Shown: one piece after another, positions 54,159 through 63,329 of the stretch
Numbering within the stretch: the stretch's first letter is position 1
Layout: the number at the start of each line of letters is the position of its first letter
From: Methylotenera_A aquatica
GTDB taxonomy: Bacteria; Pseudomonadota; Gammaproteobacteria; Burkholderiales; Methylophilaceae
Reading direction: 5' to 3'
Assembly (NCBI GenBank): GCA_965601485.1
Contig: OZ271846.1
Location: 1,240,001 to 1,304,000, forward strand
Length of the DNA: 64,000 nucleotides
Notes under the pieces: generated by a model
Database searches by the model: none
Told to the model about the DNA's origin: nothing
What the model saw: only the letters and a program-made list of their open reading frames with translations
Position numbers and translations under genes: made by a program

Positions 54159-55262
54159 CTAAAGATCAGCCGTTCTTTGTAGTACCTTTTGTTTAGCGAG
54201 CTTTGCTGTGCGCGCCCCAGCAATCACACTGCAAATCGGCATGCCCATTGGTATCACGCTATTAGGCTGCGGGATATCACATACCCATTCTGGCCAATCC
54301 ATATCTAGCGGTACTTTTGCAGTTTGGTTAGCGTAGATAATCTGCATGGCCCGCGATTGCCTAGCTACCACTGGCCACTCAGTTAATTGAGCTATACAAC
54401 TGGCAACATGCGCCGCAAATAAATTGCCGCGTTTGGCTTCGTACAACCCCATAGACATACTTAATCGTGGGTTAATCTCTAACATAAACACATCATCGTT
54501 ATGCACAATGCAATCGCAACTATTAAGGCCTATTAAACCCAACTTTTGGGTAATTATTTCCACAAACGCAGTTAGTTTGCTTTGCACTATTTCTGACAAT
54601 ACAACTTGGCTAACGGCCCCGCCAAATCGATAAGGTGACAGAAAAGTTGGGCTACACCATTGCTCATTAAAGCCGATGACTTGCGCATTGTTTCCTGCCG
54701 CTAAAAACAAACATGAAATTGGCGTACCCGCTTGTTTTTGTTGGTAATACACTTGCGGCTTTAAACCAACATCTAATGGTTCTAAGTTGATGGGCAACAG
54801 CGTTTTAATATGCTCACCACCACTAGCGCCTACCGTTTTTTGCAACCAACCCAAAGTAGCATTTGGCTTTTCAACAACCGTTTTGGGGTATGGCATGGCA
54901 AACAAATCACAAAGTGCAAAAATAGACAGCGGCTGCTTACATTTTGCAATGGCTACTGAATTGTTGCCTATGATTGGTAGTATTAATTCAACTTTGTTTA
55001 ACAAATCAGGCTGCGCTTCAATACCAGCTCCATATGCAAAGCCAATACAATTTTTTAATTTAAGAAGCCTAAGTGCAGCTAGCAACTGTTCAGAATCAAA
55101 CTGCCCATTACTCACATCAATTTGAATAACTTTTTTGGCTAGCAATTGTGTATCAACATCGGCAAAAGCGTCTAGTGCAATCACCTCAAAACCTGCAGCA
55201 ACTGCCGCTTGCACATAAACGCGGCTAGAAATCGCCGCGATGACAATCGTCTTATTCACCAA
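54159..55262 (-). CDS. ATP-grasp protein of the H4MPT island (orf17 type)
   Basis: This 367-residue protein has a Rossmann-like N terminus (TIVIAAISSRVYVQAAVAAG), a weak ATP-grasp lysine region (EHIKTLLPINLEPLDVGLKP) and the metal site GLNSCDCIVHNDDVFMLEIN, then PRLSMSMGLYEAKRG. A gene of this type between mtdB and mch is a standing part of methylotroph H4MPT islands and is needed for growth on C1 compounds in other species. Its substrate is unknown; it is most likely a ligase in cofactor synthesis. Confidence 0.85.
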   Translation of the reverse strand: MVNKTIVIAAISSRVYVQAAVAAGFEVIALDAFADVDTQLLAKKVIQIDVSNGQFDSEQLLAALRLLKLKNCIGFAYGAGIEAQPDLLNKVELILPIIGNNSVAIAKCKQPLSIFALCDLFAMPYPKTVVEKPNATLGWLQKTVGASGGEHIKTLLPINLEPLDVGLKPQVYYQQKQAGTPISCLFLAAGNNAQVIGFNEQWCSPTFLSPYRFGGAVSQVVLSEIVQSKLTAFVEIITQKLGLIGLNSCDCIVHNDDVFMLEINPRLSMSMGLYEAKRGNLFAAHVASCIAQLTEWPVVARQSRAMQIIYANQTAKVPLDMDWPEWVCDIPQPNSVIPMGMPICSVIAGARTAKLAKQKVLQRTADL

Positions 55263-55281
55263 AACTTAACTTAGCTTAAAA

Positions 55282-56175
55282 CTAGCTCAAAATTGTTCTA
55301 GCGATATCAAATGCGTGTTTATAATCAAGGTGCACAGAGTGTTGTGCACCCAACATTTGCTGCAACATGATTTGCTGCGTTTTGTATTTCAATTGACCAA
55401 TCGCCAACGCACCTAAGCCGCTAATTTGCGTTTCAGCAATCAACTGTCCTTCGCTCATCACATCAACACCAGCTACTCCGGAAGGTGCTACCGCATTTAC
55501 ATCTGCCACAATATTTAGTGTTTTAGATGCTCTGAAATGCGCAAGCTCTAAAACTCTAATACCTGTCGCTGCCGCGCAAATTGCAACCGAGGCGGATTGT
55601 AGAATCTGCGTTTTCTTAGCATCATCCGTGCCGTCTACCACCTGTAAACTGGCGCCATATTTTTGCTGTAAATCAGCAGCATAAGCCTGCATTTGCGTTA
55701 ACTCTTTATGCGCTACCAATTGCACGCTTGCGCCCGTTGATGCAGCAATTAAAGCCGCCGTGCTACCTACTGCTCCGCCTGCGCCAAAAATGGCAATGGT
55801 TTGTGCCGCAAGTGTTTGCTGATTATTTTTGAGCAATGTATCTATTTTAGCCAGCATGGCTGCCGCCGTTGTAAATGCTCCAGAAGGGTCGGCAAATGTA
55901 GACATTTCAAATGGTATAAACATAGCGTTTTTGGCCGCTTGTTGCATGGTTAGTGCCAAATGAATATCGCGCCCACCAACAAACAGTCCTTCACGCTTGA
56001 CTCCCGAAGGGCTACGCGAAAAAATCGCATCTTGGATTAATGCGGCCACTTCATCTAAAGCCACATTGGTATAAGGCATAATTTTGTCAAATCCCGCGTC
56101 ATAAGCCATATTCACGTCAAATGGGCTGGCATTTTTAGCGGCAGTGATTAAATGTAATATAGAAACTTTTTGCAT
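55282..56175 (-). CDS. mtdB: NAD(P)-dependent methylene-H4MPT dehydrogenase
   Basis: This 297-residue protein starts MQKVSILHLITAAKNASPFD, typical of MtdA/MtdB. It has the catalytic PFDVNMAYDAGFD region and a Rossmann dinucleotide site GAGGAVGSTAALIAASTGAS near residue 130. It oxidises methylene-H4MPT formed from formaldehyde to methenyl-H4MPT. Its place in the mch-mptG operon favours MtdB over the closely similar folate enzyme MtdA, which cannot be fully separated by eye. Confidence 0.93.
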   Translation of the reverse strand: MQKVSILHLITAAKNASPFDVNMAYDAGFDKIMPYTNVALDEVAALIQDAIFSRSPSGVKREGLFVGGRDIHLALTMQQAAKNAMFIPFEMSTFADPSGAFTTAAAMLAKIDTLLKNNQQTLAAQTIAIFGAGGAVGSTAALIAASTGASVQLVAHKELTQMQAYAADLQQKYGASLQVVDGTDDAKKTQILQSASVAICAAATGIRVLELAHFRASKTLNIVADVNAVAPSGVAGVDVMSEGQLIAETQISGLGALAIGQLKYKTQQIMLQQMLGAQHSVHLDYKHAFDIARTILS

Positions 56176-56206
56176 GATATTTTGCTTTGAATTAAGTATG
56201 CTTAGG

Positions 56207-57205
56207 TTAACTTAAATCGATGCTTGCGCCTGTATTCTTAGCGCGTATTAATTGAAAATGTAAATTAGCTGATAAAAACTGTTGTTGCAATTGATTAAGC
56301 GTACTATTTGCAATCATCTCATCCTCAAATATAGCAAAACCAGTTGGCCCCCAAGAGCTTTGCCCTGCGCAAATAAAACCATGCTGATTTAAATAACTGA
56401 GCACCTGTGCCACTTGTGTGCTTTTATAATGTCCACCCTGCGCGGCGAAAAAATACTCACTTGTAGCCTTTTGTAAAACATAAATCGCTTGCGAAAAATG
56501 CGTATAATCACTCTCAACAACGGCTGGCAAAGCTTGCATTAAAACACGATGACTTAGGTGCTGCGCAGTAGCCAAATCGGCAGGCGGCAATGTTTCAAAC
56601 GCTTGCAATTCTGCATCGCCAAAAACCCCTTTATCATCATTATCCATAATTAATAAAATCGGCCATTCCTGAGGGAAATCATGGCGCGCGATAATGGGCG
56701 GAATTTTATTAGCATGATTTGTGCCTCTACCACTATCCAACACCAAGCCACCCTGCCCAAAAGTACCAATGCCAATTCCTGAACGGCGCCCTCTGCTGGT
56801 CATCGCCGCTAATTGCGTACTGGTTAAACCTAAATCAAACAAAGTATTAATACCTGCGCCTACTGCCAAAGCCATTTGCGTACCAGAACCTAAACCAGCA
56901 TGTTCAGGAATACTTTCACGCACTTTGATTGAAAAATGCATATCGCTTTTTAAGTAAGTTTTGAAGTTTTCAACAATTTTGGCTACACAATCGTGATTTT
57001 TTGCCTCAATTAATGGTTTTTGACTTTTCTCAATGATCAATTGGGTTATGGGTGCATTTAGATTCAAGCCTAAGCTACCAAACAATCGGCCTTGACTACC
57101 GTTTAAGTCAATAAAGCCCATATGCAAACGTGCAGTGGTTGTTACATTTACTTTTTGATATTGCAAAATTTCTGTAGTGATGGAATTGGGGCGGTTCATG
57201 GCCAT
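56207..57205 (-). CDS. mptG: Beta-ribofuranosylaminobenzene 5'-phosphate synthase
   Basis: This 332-residue GHMP-kinase-fold protein shows TTTARLHMGFIDLNGSQGRL, ESIPEHAGLGSGTQMALAVG, and SGIGIGTFGQGGLVLDSGRG. It is the first committed enzyme of H4MPT synthesis and joins pABA to PRPP with loss of CO2. It is the first gene of its operon, with a 31-bp gap to mtdB, and is divergent from ppsA. The pABA it needs is made by PabB at 43832. Confidence 0.94.
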   Translation of the reverse strand: MAMNRPNSITTEILQYQKVNVTTTARLHMGFIDLNGSQGRLFGSLGLNLNAPITQLIIEKSQKPLIEAKNHDCVAKIVENFKTYLKSDMHFSIKVRESIPEHAGLGSGTQMALAVGAGINTLFDLGLTSTQLAAMTSRGRRSGIGIGTFGQGGLVLDSGRGTNHANKIPPIIARHDFPQEWPILLIMDNDDKGVFGDAELQAFETLPPADLATAQHLSHRVLMQALPAVVESDYTHFSQAIYVLQKATSEYFFAAQGGHYKSTQVAQVLSYLNQHGFICAGQSSWGPTGFAIFEDEMIANSTLNQLQQQFLSANLHFQLIRAKNTGASIDLS

Positions 57206-57429
57206 GCTTAATTAAGTTGCACTCGACTGTAATTTGTTATTTTAGCTTAAACCAGTAAATTTTTGACGATTAGCCAAATTTAACCATATTGAGCAACGGA
57301 TGTGACGTGACATTAACAACCTATTTTGGCACAATACAAAACATAAACAATTAAAACAAATAAATAGTGCGTCCACATAAATAAAGCACTATTCAATCTA
57401 AATCTTCTGCAAAAATTAAGGGATTCAGT
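57206..57429. promoter_or_regulatory. mptG-ppsA divergent regulatory region with 8-bp inverted repeat
   Basis: This 224-bp spacer separates the H4MPT operon and ppsA. AATAGTGC (57363-57370) and GCACTATT (57386-57393) form an inverted repeat with a 15-bp gap, centred about 52 bp before the ppsA ATG; this is a candidate operator. The ribosome site AAGGGA for ppsA is about 8 bp before the ATG. Confidence 0.6.
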
Positions 57430-59805
57430 ATGTCAGTAGCTCACGTAGTTCCATTTGAACAACTCCGCAATACAGATGTAGGCTCAGTTGGCGGCAAAAA
57501 CGCATCACTTGGCGAAATGATTTCACAATTAAAGGCAAAGGGTGTGCGCGTTCCAACAGGCTTTGCTACCACCGCTCATGCGTTCCGTGAGTTTTTAGCG
57601 CAAGATGGTTTAGATAAAAAAATTAACGATTTGCTTGACGATTTAAATGCAGATGACACGCAAGCGTTGGCTATATGTGGCAAAAAAATTCGCGGCTGGA
57701 TAATGGAAGCTTCTTTTCCAACTGCATTAAATGCAGCTATTGCAGAAAACTATGCCCGTTTAACAGACAACTCAGCGACTGGTACCACCTTTGCGGTGCG
57801 CTCATCAGCAACAGCAGAAGATTTACCGGATGCTTCTTTTGCTGGTCAGCAAGAATCATTTTTGAATATTCACGGTTTAGATAATATTACGCATGCCATC
57901 AAAGAAGTTTTTGCTTCTTTATATAACGACCGCGCGATTTCATACCGTGTGCATAAAGGATTTGTCCATGCCGATGTAGCGTTATCAGCTGGGGTTCAAC
58001 AAATGGTGCGCTCTGATATTGGTTGTGCTGGCGTGATGTTTACGATTGATACCGAATCTGGCTTTAAAGATGTAGCATTTATTACATCAAGCTACGGTTT
58101 GGGCGAAACAGTGGTGCAAGGTGCGGTGAATCCGGATGAATTTTATGTACACAAACCATTATTAGCGCTTGGCAAACCAGCGATTATCCGCCGCACAATG
58201 GGTTCAAAGCTCATCAAAATGGTATTTAGCGATGCCACACAAGCGGGCAAAAGCACCAACACTGTGGATGTAGACCCAGCGCTATCAGACATTTACTCAT
58301 TAAGTGATTCCGATATCTTAGAGTTGGCGACTTACGCCATGACTATTGAGAACCACTATGGCTGCCCGATGGATATTGAATGGGGTAAAAACGGCTTAGA
58401 TAACAAGTTATATATTTTGCAAGCTCGTCCAGAAACCGTTAAATCGCAAGAGCTACTTAATAATGTAACCGAATCATATAAATTGCAAAAACATTCTGCT
58501 AAACCATTGGTTGCAGGGCGTGCCGTGACACAAAAAGTGGGCGTTGGCCCAGTTCGTATCGTGCTAGACCCTGCGCAAATGCATGAAGTGCAGCCAGGCG
58601 ATGTATTAGTAGCCGACATGACTGATCCAAATTGGGAACCAGTAATGAAACGCGCCGCCGCTTTGGTGACTAACCGTGGTGGCCGTACCTGCCATGCTGC
58701 GATTATTGCTCGTGAGTTAGGTATTCCAGCCATTGTGGGCTCTGTTAATGCGACTGATTTATTGCGCGAGGGCGAAATTGTCACTGTATCTTGTGCCGAA
58801 GGCGAAACGGGTTTTGTTTATCACGGCACGATCGATTTTGAAGTATCAACCCAAGCCAACAGTGCTTTATCAAAACCACCGTGCAAAATCATGATGAACG
58901 TGGGCAACCCAGATATGGCATTTAGCTTTGCGCAAATTCCTAATGATGGCGTTGGTTTAGCCCGTTTAGAGTTTGTGATTAATAATATGGTTGGCATTCA
59001 CCCTAAAGCAATCTTAAACATGGATGCAATGCCAAAAATTATTCAAGAGACGATTAAGAGCCGTGCGCGTGGCTATGCCTCACCTAAACAGTTTTACATT
59101 GATAAAGTGGCTGAAGGCGTGGCCACTATTGCTGCTTCTTTCTACCCAAAACCAGTGATAGTGCGCACCTCTGATTTTAAATCAAACGAATACAAAAAAT
59201 TGGTTGGCGGTGATATTTATGAGCCAGACGAAGAAAACCCAATGATTGGTTTTCGTGGCGCAGCGCGTTATATGGCGGATGACTTTAAAGAGTGCTTTGC
59301 AATGGAGTGTGTTGCCATGAAAAAAGTGCGCGATGAAATGGGCTTAACTAACGTTGAGCTAATGTTGCCATTCGTGCGCACATTAGATGAAGCAAAAGCT
59401 GTAACTGATATTATGGCGGCCAATGGCCTTAAGCGTGGCGAAAATGGCTTGCGTTTAATCATGATGTGCGAGATTCCTTCTAATGCCTTATTAGCCGAAC
59501 AATTCTTAGAGTATTTCGATGGCTTCTCAATCGGATCTAACGACTTAACTCAATTAACATTGGGTATGGACCGCGATTCTGGTATCTTGGCAGACGGTTT
59601 TGATGAGCGTAACGATGCGGTGAAAGTATTGCTGAAAATGGCGATTAGCACCTGCAACCGTTTGGGCAAATACGTGGGCATTTGTGGTCAAGGTCCTTCT
59701 GATCACCCTGATTTTGCTGAATGGTTAGTGGGAGAGGGCATACAATCGATTTCACTGAATCCAGATACCGTGGTTGCCACTTGGCAACGTCTGACTAAAA
59801 AATAA
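57430..59805 (+). CDS. ppsA: Phosphoenolpyruvate synthase
   Basis: This 791-residue protein has an N-terminal ATP-binding domain (GSVGGKNASLGEMISQLKAK), a swivelling phosphohistidine domain with GRTCHAAIIARELGIPAIVG (catalytic His at about residue 421), and a C-terminal PEP/pyruvate TIM barrel ending with GIQSISLNPDTVVATWQRL. It makes PEP from pyruvate and ATP, used for gluconeogenesis from C1-derived C3 compounds and for DAHP synthase. ppsR follows 15 bp later, as usual. Confidence 0.96.
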   Translation: MSVAHVVPFEQLRNTDVGSVGGKNASLGEMISQLKAKGVRVPTGFATTAHAFREFLAQDGLDKKINDLLDDLNADDTQALAICGKKIRGWIMEASFPTALNAAIAENYARLTDNSATGTTFAVRSSATAEDLPDASFAGQQESFLNIHGLDNITHAIKEVFASLYNDRAISYRVHKGFVHADVALSAGVQQMVRSDIGCAGVMFTIDTESGFKDVAFITSSYGLGETVVQGAVNPDEFYVHKPLLALGKPAIIRRTMGSKLIKMVFSDATQAGKSTNTVDVDPALSDIYSLSDSDILELATYAMTIENHYGCPMDIEWGKNGLDNKLYILQARPETVKSQELLNNVTESYKLQKHSAKPLVAGRAVTQKVGVGPVRIVLDPAQMHEVQPGDVLVADMTDPNWEPVMKRAAALVTNRGGRTCHAAIIARELGIPAIVGSVNATDLLREGEIVTVSCAEGETGFVYHGTIDFEVSTQANSALSKPPCKIMMNVGNPDMAFSFAQIPNDGVGLARLEFVINNMVGIHPKAILNMDAMPKIIQETIKSRARGYASPKQFYIDKVAEGVATIAASFYPKPVIVRTSDFKSNEYKKLVGGDIYEPDEENPMIGFRGAARYMADDFKECFAMECVAMKKVRDEMGLTNVELMLPFVRTLDEAKAVTDIMAANGLKRGENGLRLIMMCEIPSNALLAEQFLEYFDGFSIGSNDLTQLTLGMDRDSGILADGFDERNDAVKVLLKMAISTCNRLGKYVGICGQGPSDHPDFAEWLVGEGIQSISLNPDTVVATWQRLTKK

Positions 59806-59820
59806 TAGGCGGTTTTTCAA

Positions 59821-60639
59821 ATGGACCACCGTACTGTATTTTTTATTTCGGATGGCACTGGTATTACTGCAGGTGCCTTGGGTAAGCTGTTGGAACATTT
59901 TCCGCTTACCAATTTTAAACAAGTACGACTGCCATTTACCGACACTTTAGACAAAATTAAATTAGCCAGAAATGCCATATTAGAGGCAACGGAGGAAGAT
60001 AATGCCAGACCGACAGTGATTATGTCGCTTGGTAATATTGAGCTGCGAAATAACCTTAAAGAAGCCAATGCCTATTTTATTGATTTGTTTACCGCTTTTA
60101 TTGATCCACTTGGCGAAGAGCTGAATCAAAAGCCGCTGACAGGTGCTGGTATTGCGCATAGCGTGATGGGTACTAATTACCATGAGCGTATGGAAGCGAT
60201 TAATTTCACATTAAACCATGACGATGGCATAACCAACTCTGGCCTTGATGAAGCGCAAGTGATTTTAATCGGCGTATCTCGCTGCGGAAAAACGCCGACC
60301 AGCATTTATTTAGCTATGCAATTTGGAATTAAAGCAGCTAATTACCCCCTTATTCCAGAAGACTTTGAGCGGGGCAAGCTACCCGAAGTACTGTACAAGC
60401 ATATCGATAAAATTTTTGGCTTAACAATTAAGCCAGAACGTTTACATTCTGTGCGTTCTGAGCGAAGACCAGATAGTTTTTATGCGTCTTTAGACAATTG
60501 CCGCAAAGAAATTGCCACAGCTGAAAACTTAATGCGCACCAGTAATATCACTTGGGCCGACTCAACAAGTCGCTCTATTGAAGAGCTATCGGCCATTATC
60601 TTGCAAAAAATTAGGCAGCCTAAAAAACAAGCGGCTTAA
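59821..60639 (+). CDS. ppsR: PEP synthase regulatory kinase/pyrophosphorylase
   Basis: This 272-residue DUF299 protein has FFISDGTGITAGALGKLLEH at the start and the P-loop ILIGVSRCGKTPTSIYLAMQ at about residue 155. It phosphorylates and dephosphorylates PEP synthase on a threonine, using ADP as phosphate donor, to control its activity. The gene pairs with ppsA in one operon. Confidence 0.95.
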   Translation: MDHRTVFFISDGTGITAGALGKLLEHFPLTNFKQVRLPFTDTLDKIKLARNAILEATEEDNARPTVIMSLGNIELRNNLKEANAYFIDLFTAFIDPLGEELNQKPLTGAGIAHSVMGTNYHERMEAINFTLNHDDGITNSGLDEAQVILIGVSRCGKTPTSIYLAMQFGIKAANYPLIPEDFERGKLPEVLYKHIDKIFGLTIKPERLHSVRSERRPDSFYASLDNCRKEIATAENLMRTSNITWADSTSRSIEELSAIILQKIRQPKKQAA

Positions 60640-60651
60640 TACTGAGCAAAT

Positions 60652-60678
60652 AAAAAAGAGGCTCAAGGCCTCTTTTTT
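60652..60678. terminator. Bidirectional terminator between ppsR and gpx
   Basis: AAAAAAGAGGC, the loop TCAAG and GCCTCTTTTTT form a strong palindromic stem with runs on both sides. It ends ppsR on the plus strand and the convergent glutathione peroxidase gene. Confidence 0.92.
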
Positions 60679-60698
60679 ATTTACTTAAACTTCAAATT

Positions 60699-61244
60699 CT
60701 ATTTTAAAAAAGGCTTTATCTTACTAATAATTTCCGCTGAATCAGGTGCAACAGTACTTTCAAACGCATACACCTGCTTAGCACCCGGCGTAATGACATA
60801 TTTATAAAAATTCCACATCGGGGCTTGACCTGATGTTGCGGCCAGTTGTTTGTAAAAAGGATTAGCATTTGCACCAACTACAGAACTTTTCGCCGTCATT
60901 GGAAAATTAACACCGTATGTCGCTTTGCAGAAATCACCAATCGCCTTGTCTTCACCTAACTCTTGCTTAAAATCATTGGAAGGAAAGCCAACCACTAATA
61001 AGCCCTGACCTTTATGTTTTTTGTATAAACCCTCAAGCGCCTCAAACTGTGGTGTGAAGCCACATTTGCTGGCAGTATTCACCACCAAAATTGGTTTGTC
61101 CTGATAATCACAGAGATTAACTTGCTGACCTTGCAGGGTTTTAAATTGGTGATTATAAAGATCTGGGCAAACTGCTGCATTCGCCACTGAGCTAGCGCCA
61201 ACCGCTAGCAAGCCTAATACAGCTGACGATATCATTTTGTTCAT
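60699..61244 (-). CDS. Periplasmic glutathione peroxidase-like protein
   Basis: This 181-residue protein has a Sec signal peptide (MNKMISSAVLGLLAVGASSV, cleavage near ANA-AV). It has the catalytic Cys in LVVNTASKCGFTPQFEALEG, and WNFYKY near the end, which gives the Trp/Asn of the tetrad. At the usual Gln position it reads GFPSNDF, so Gln is replaced by Asp; this NDF form is a known subgroup. It reduces peroxides, probably with thioredoxin-like donors, in the periplasm. Confidence 0.87.
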   Translation of the reverse strand: MNKMISSAVLGLLAVGASSVANAAVCPDLYNHQFKTLQGQQVNLCDYQDKPILVVNTASKCGFTPQFEALEGLYKKHKGQGLLVVGFPSNDFKQELGEDKAIGDFCKATYGVNFPMTAKSSVVGANANPFYKQLAATSGQAPMWNFYKYVITPGAKQVYAFESTVAPDSAEIISKIKPFLK

Positions 61245-61339
61245 ATTTAGTTTATCCCGTAATTTAAATTAAGCATCTATATGCAAGCTTGAACAATGGA
61301 CTCAAATCAAATTGATTGGTTCTACCATCGTCAAAAAAG

Positions 61340-62716
61340 CTAATTCAATAAATGATGCAATAAGCCAATAAAAGCAAAGATACCAATTAATTTGATAGTG
61401 CCAAGTTTAAATTTAAACAGAAACAGCACCGCTGCTAGAGTCGCGCCACATGCAAACCAATCTATATTTGCCAAAATATTATCGGCCAATCCATTTGGCC
61501 AAAAAATATGTGTGGCGAAAAACAAGGCCAAGCTCATAATCACACCAACCACTGCCGCCGTAATAGCACTGAGTGGCGCAGTCAGTTTTAAGTTATTGTG
61601 CGTAGATTCTATAAAGGGTGCACCTGCTAGTATAAATAGGAATGATGGTAAGAATGTGAAAAAAGTGACTGCACATGCGGCAACAATAGCGGATAACAAA
61701 GCTGTATCAGCCCCCATAAAAGGTTGAGTCCAGCCACCCACAAAACCAACAAAAGTCACCACCATAATTAATGGCCCAGGTGTCGTTTCACCCAATGCCA
61801 AACCATCCATCATCTGCGGCGCTGTCAACCACTGATGATGCCCAACTGCGCCTTGAAACACATAAGGTAGTACCGCATAGGCGCCACCAAACGTTAACAG
61901 CGCGGCCTTGGTAAAAAACCAGCCCATATGTGTCAAAGTAGCATCCACTCCAAAATATAAAATGATTATCAGCAAACTGATGAACCAAATTGAAACGCCA
62001 ATCGCAATCAATCGAATCATTTTTTTTAAACTAAACACAGCATGCGCAGGTGGTGGCGTATCGTCATCAATCAAGGCATTGGCATAATGTTGCTTAAGTG
62101 CCTTATGCCCAGCACTTTCTGCTATTAACGCAGGCTTAAAATGATGCACAAGCACACCTATTAAGGCAGAGCTAAGCACAATAATAGGAAAGGGAATTTT
62201 TAAAACGGCAATCGCCACAAACGATGCAAAAGCAATTGACCACAACAGCTTATTTTTAAGTGCGCGCACGCCAATTCTATAAGCAGCAAATAAAATAATT
62301 GCCACCACCGCAGGTTTAATACCATACAAAATACCTGCAATGGCTGTTTGACCGCCAAAGCGCATATAGATATAGCTTAGAGTCGTTAATATAACCAATG
62401 ATGGCAATACAAACAATCCGCCTGCCACTAAACCACCCCATGTTCGATGCATAAGCCAACCAATATAAATCGCCAATTGCTGCGCCTCAGGCCCAGGCAA
62501 CACCATGCAGTAATTAAGCGCATGCAAAAAACGCTTTTCAGATATCCAGCGCTTAGTTTCAACTAAATCTTGATACATGATGCTGATTTGCCCTGCAGGG
62601 CCGCCAAAACTCACAAAACCTAATTTCAGCCAGTACCAAAACGCCTGTTTAAGCGTGGGCATGCAAATTACTTTGCTCGCTGAATCTTCAGTTTCTAATG
62701 TATTTGTATCCGTCAT
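61340..62716 (-). CDS. chrA: Chromate transporter, long-chain ChrA type
   Basis: This 458-residue protein is built of two CHR repeats. The first has FVSFGGPAGQISIMYQDLVE and ALNYCMVLPGPEAQQLAIYI; the second has FFTKAALLTFGGAYAVLPYV and DGLALGETTPGPLIMVVTFV. It should export chromate from the cytosol; natural substrates may include sulfate. The upstream 62717-62880 region is AT-rich, with only a 23-codon signal-peptide-like ORF (62804) that stops at once. Confidence 0.92.
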   Translation of the reverse strand: MTDTNTLETEDSASKVICMPTLKQAFWYWLKLGFVSFGGPAGQISIMYQDLVETKRWISEKRFLHALNYCMVLPGPEAQQLAIYIGWLMHRTWGGLVAGGLFVLPSLVILTTLSYIYMRFGGQTAIAGILYGIKPAVVAIILFAAYRIGVRALKNKLLWSIAFASFVAIAVLKIPFPIIVLSSALIGVLVHHFKPALIAESAGHKALKQHYANALIDDDTPPPAHAVFSLKKMIRLIAIGVSIWFISLLIIILYFGVDATLTHMGWFFTKAALLTFGGAYAVLPYVFQGAVGHHQWLTAPQMMDGLALGETTPGPLIMVVTFVGFVGGWTQPFMGADTALLSAIVAACAVTFFTFLPSFLFILAGAPFIESTHNNLKLTAPLSAITAAVVGVIMSLALFFATHIFWPNGLADNILANIDWFACGATLAAVLFLFKFKLGTIKLIGIFAFIGLLHHLLN

Positions 62717-62929
62717 ATCACTTTAATTAAAGCCTTCTAATTCATGATTTAATTACATAAAATATTAAAATAATTACATATTTTTTAATACTTATAGGTT
62801 TATCATGAAATTAAACACTCTAGCTCTTGCCCTTAAGTTACTCTTGCTTCACTTTCATCGGCAAAGGCTTAGCTAAACTGAATAGCCTGTAAATATTTAA
62901 ACTTTCGTAATTCTTTAACATACTTGAAA

Positions 62930-63023
62930 TGTAAGCTCGGTATGATATTCATAACACGCTTTCTCCTCAGTCGTGTCTTTATGCCGAGCTATTAATCCCC
63001 TTTAATAGTCTCGGTTTTTTTGG
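62930..63023 (+). ncRNA. Candidate small RNA or leader with alternative hairpins and terminator
   Basis: A -35-like TTTAAA (62897-62902), 17-bp spacer and -10-like CATACT (62920-62925) precede a 90-nt structured region. AGCTCGG (62935-62941) can pair with CCGAGCT (62985-62991), enclosing ACACG/CGTGT with a C-rich loop (TTTCTCCTC). The same CCGAGCT also pairs with the terminator arm, CCGAG-CTATTAA against TTTAATAG-T-CTCGG, with a TCCCC loop, followed by seven T. There is no ORF just downstream to be a leader for, which favours a free RNA. It is not matched to any known family. Confidence 0.4.
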
Positions 63024-63082
63024 GTTTTAGACAACAAACTTTATGCTTGTCTAAATGGCAATACCTTTGCACCTGATTTTAA

Positions 63083-63245
63083 TTAATCTAAATAACCTGC
63101 CAATTGTTGCATCATAGCTTTGCATTGCTTGATATATAAAGCGTGGTTTTAAGCTGCACTTACTTGGTTGCGTTATTGTTGCGCTAAATGCAATTCAATT
63201 TGCTCGTGATCAAAGCCTTGCTCATTTAAGGCGGAAGATGCTGAG
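63083..63245 (-). pseudogene. C-terminal remnant of a P4-type phage/ICE integrase
   Basis: The minus strand reads TSASSALNEQGFDHEQIELH and LAQQ, then a stop, RNQVSAA, a stop, NHALYIKQCKAMMQQLAGYL and D-stop at 63083. This matches the tail pattern of P4-family integrases (ATASTLLNEQG... LAH...RNKVRAAYN...AMMQ...YLD). Two in-frame stops and the missing N-terminal part show it is dead. It marks a past integration event beside chrA. Confidence 0.65.
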
Positions 63246-63329
63246 GTTAAAAATAAGTGAGAACGAGCCGATTGCCAAATCTATCATGGCTTAGTACCAT
63301 AATACATACATATAAATGATGGTAAGTAT

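Noticed and set aside
62804..62875. Short signal-peptide-like ORF upstream of the candidate RNA
   Set aside because: It has only 23 codons, ends just after the hydrophobic stretch and has no clear ribosome site; it may be debris.
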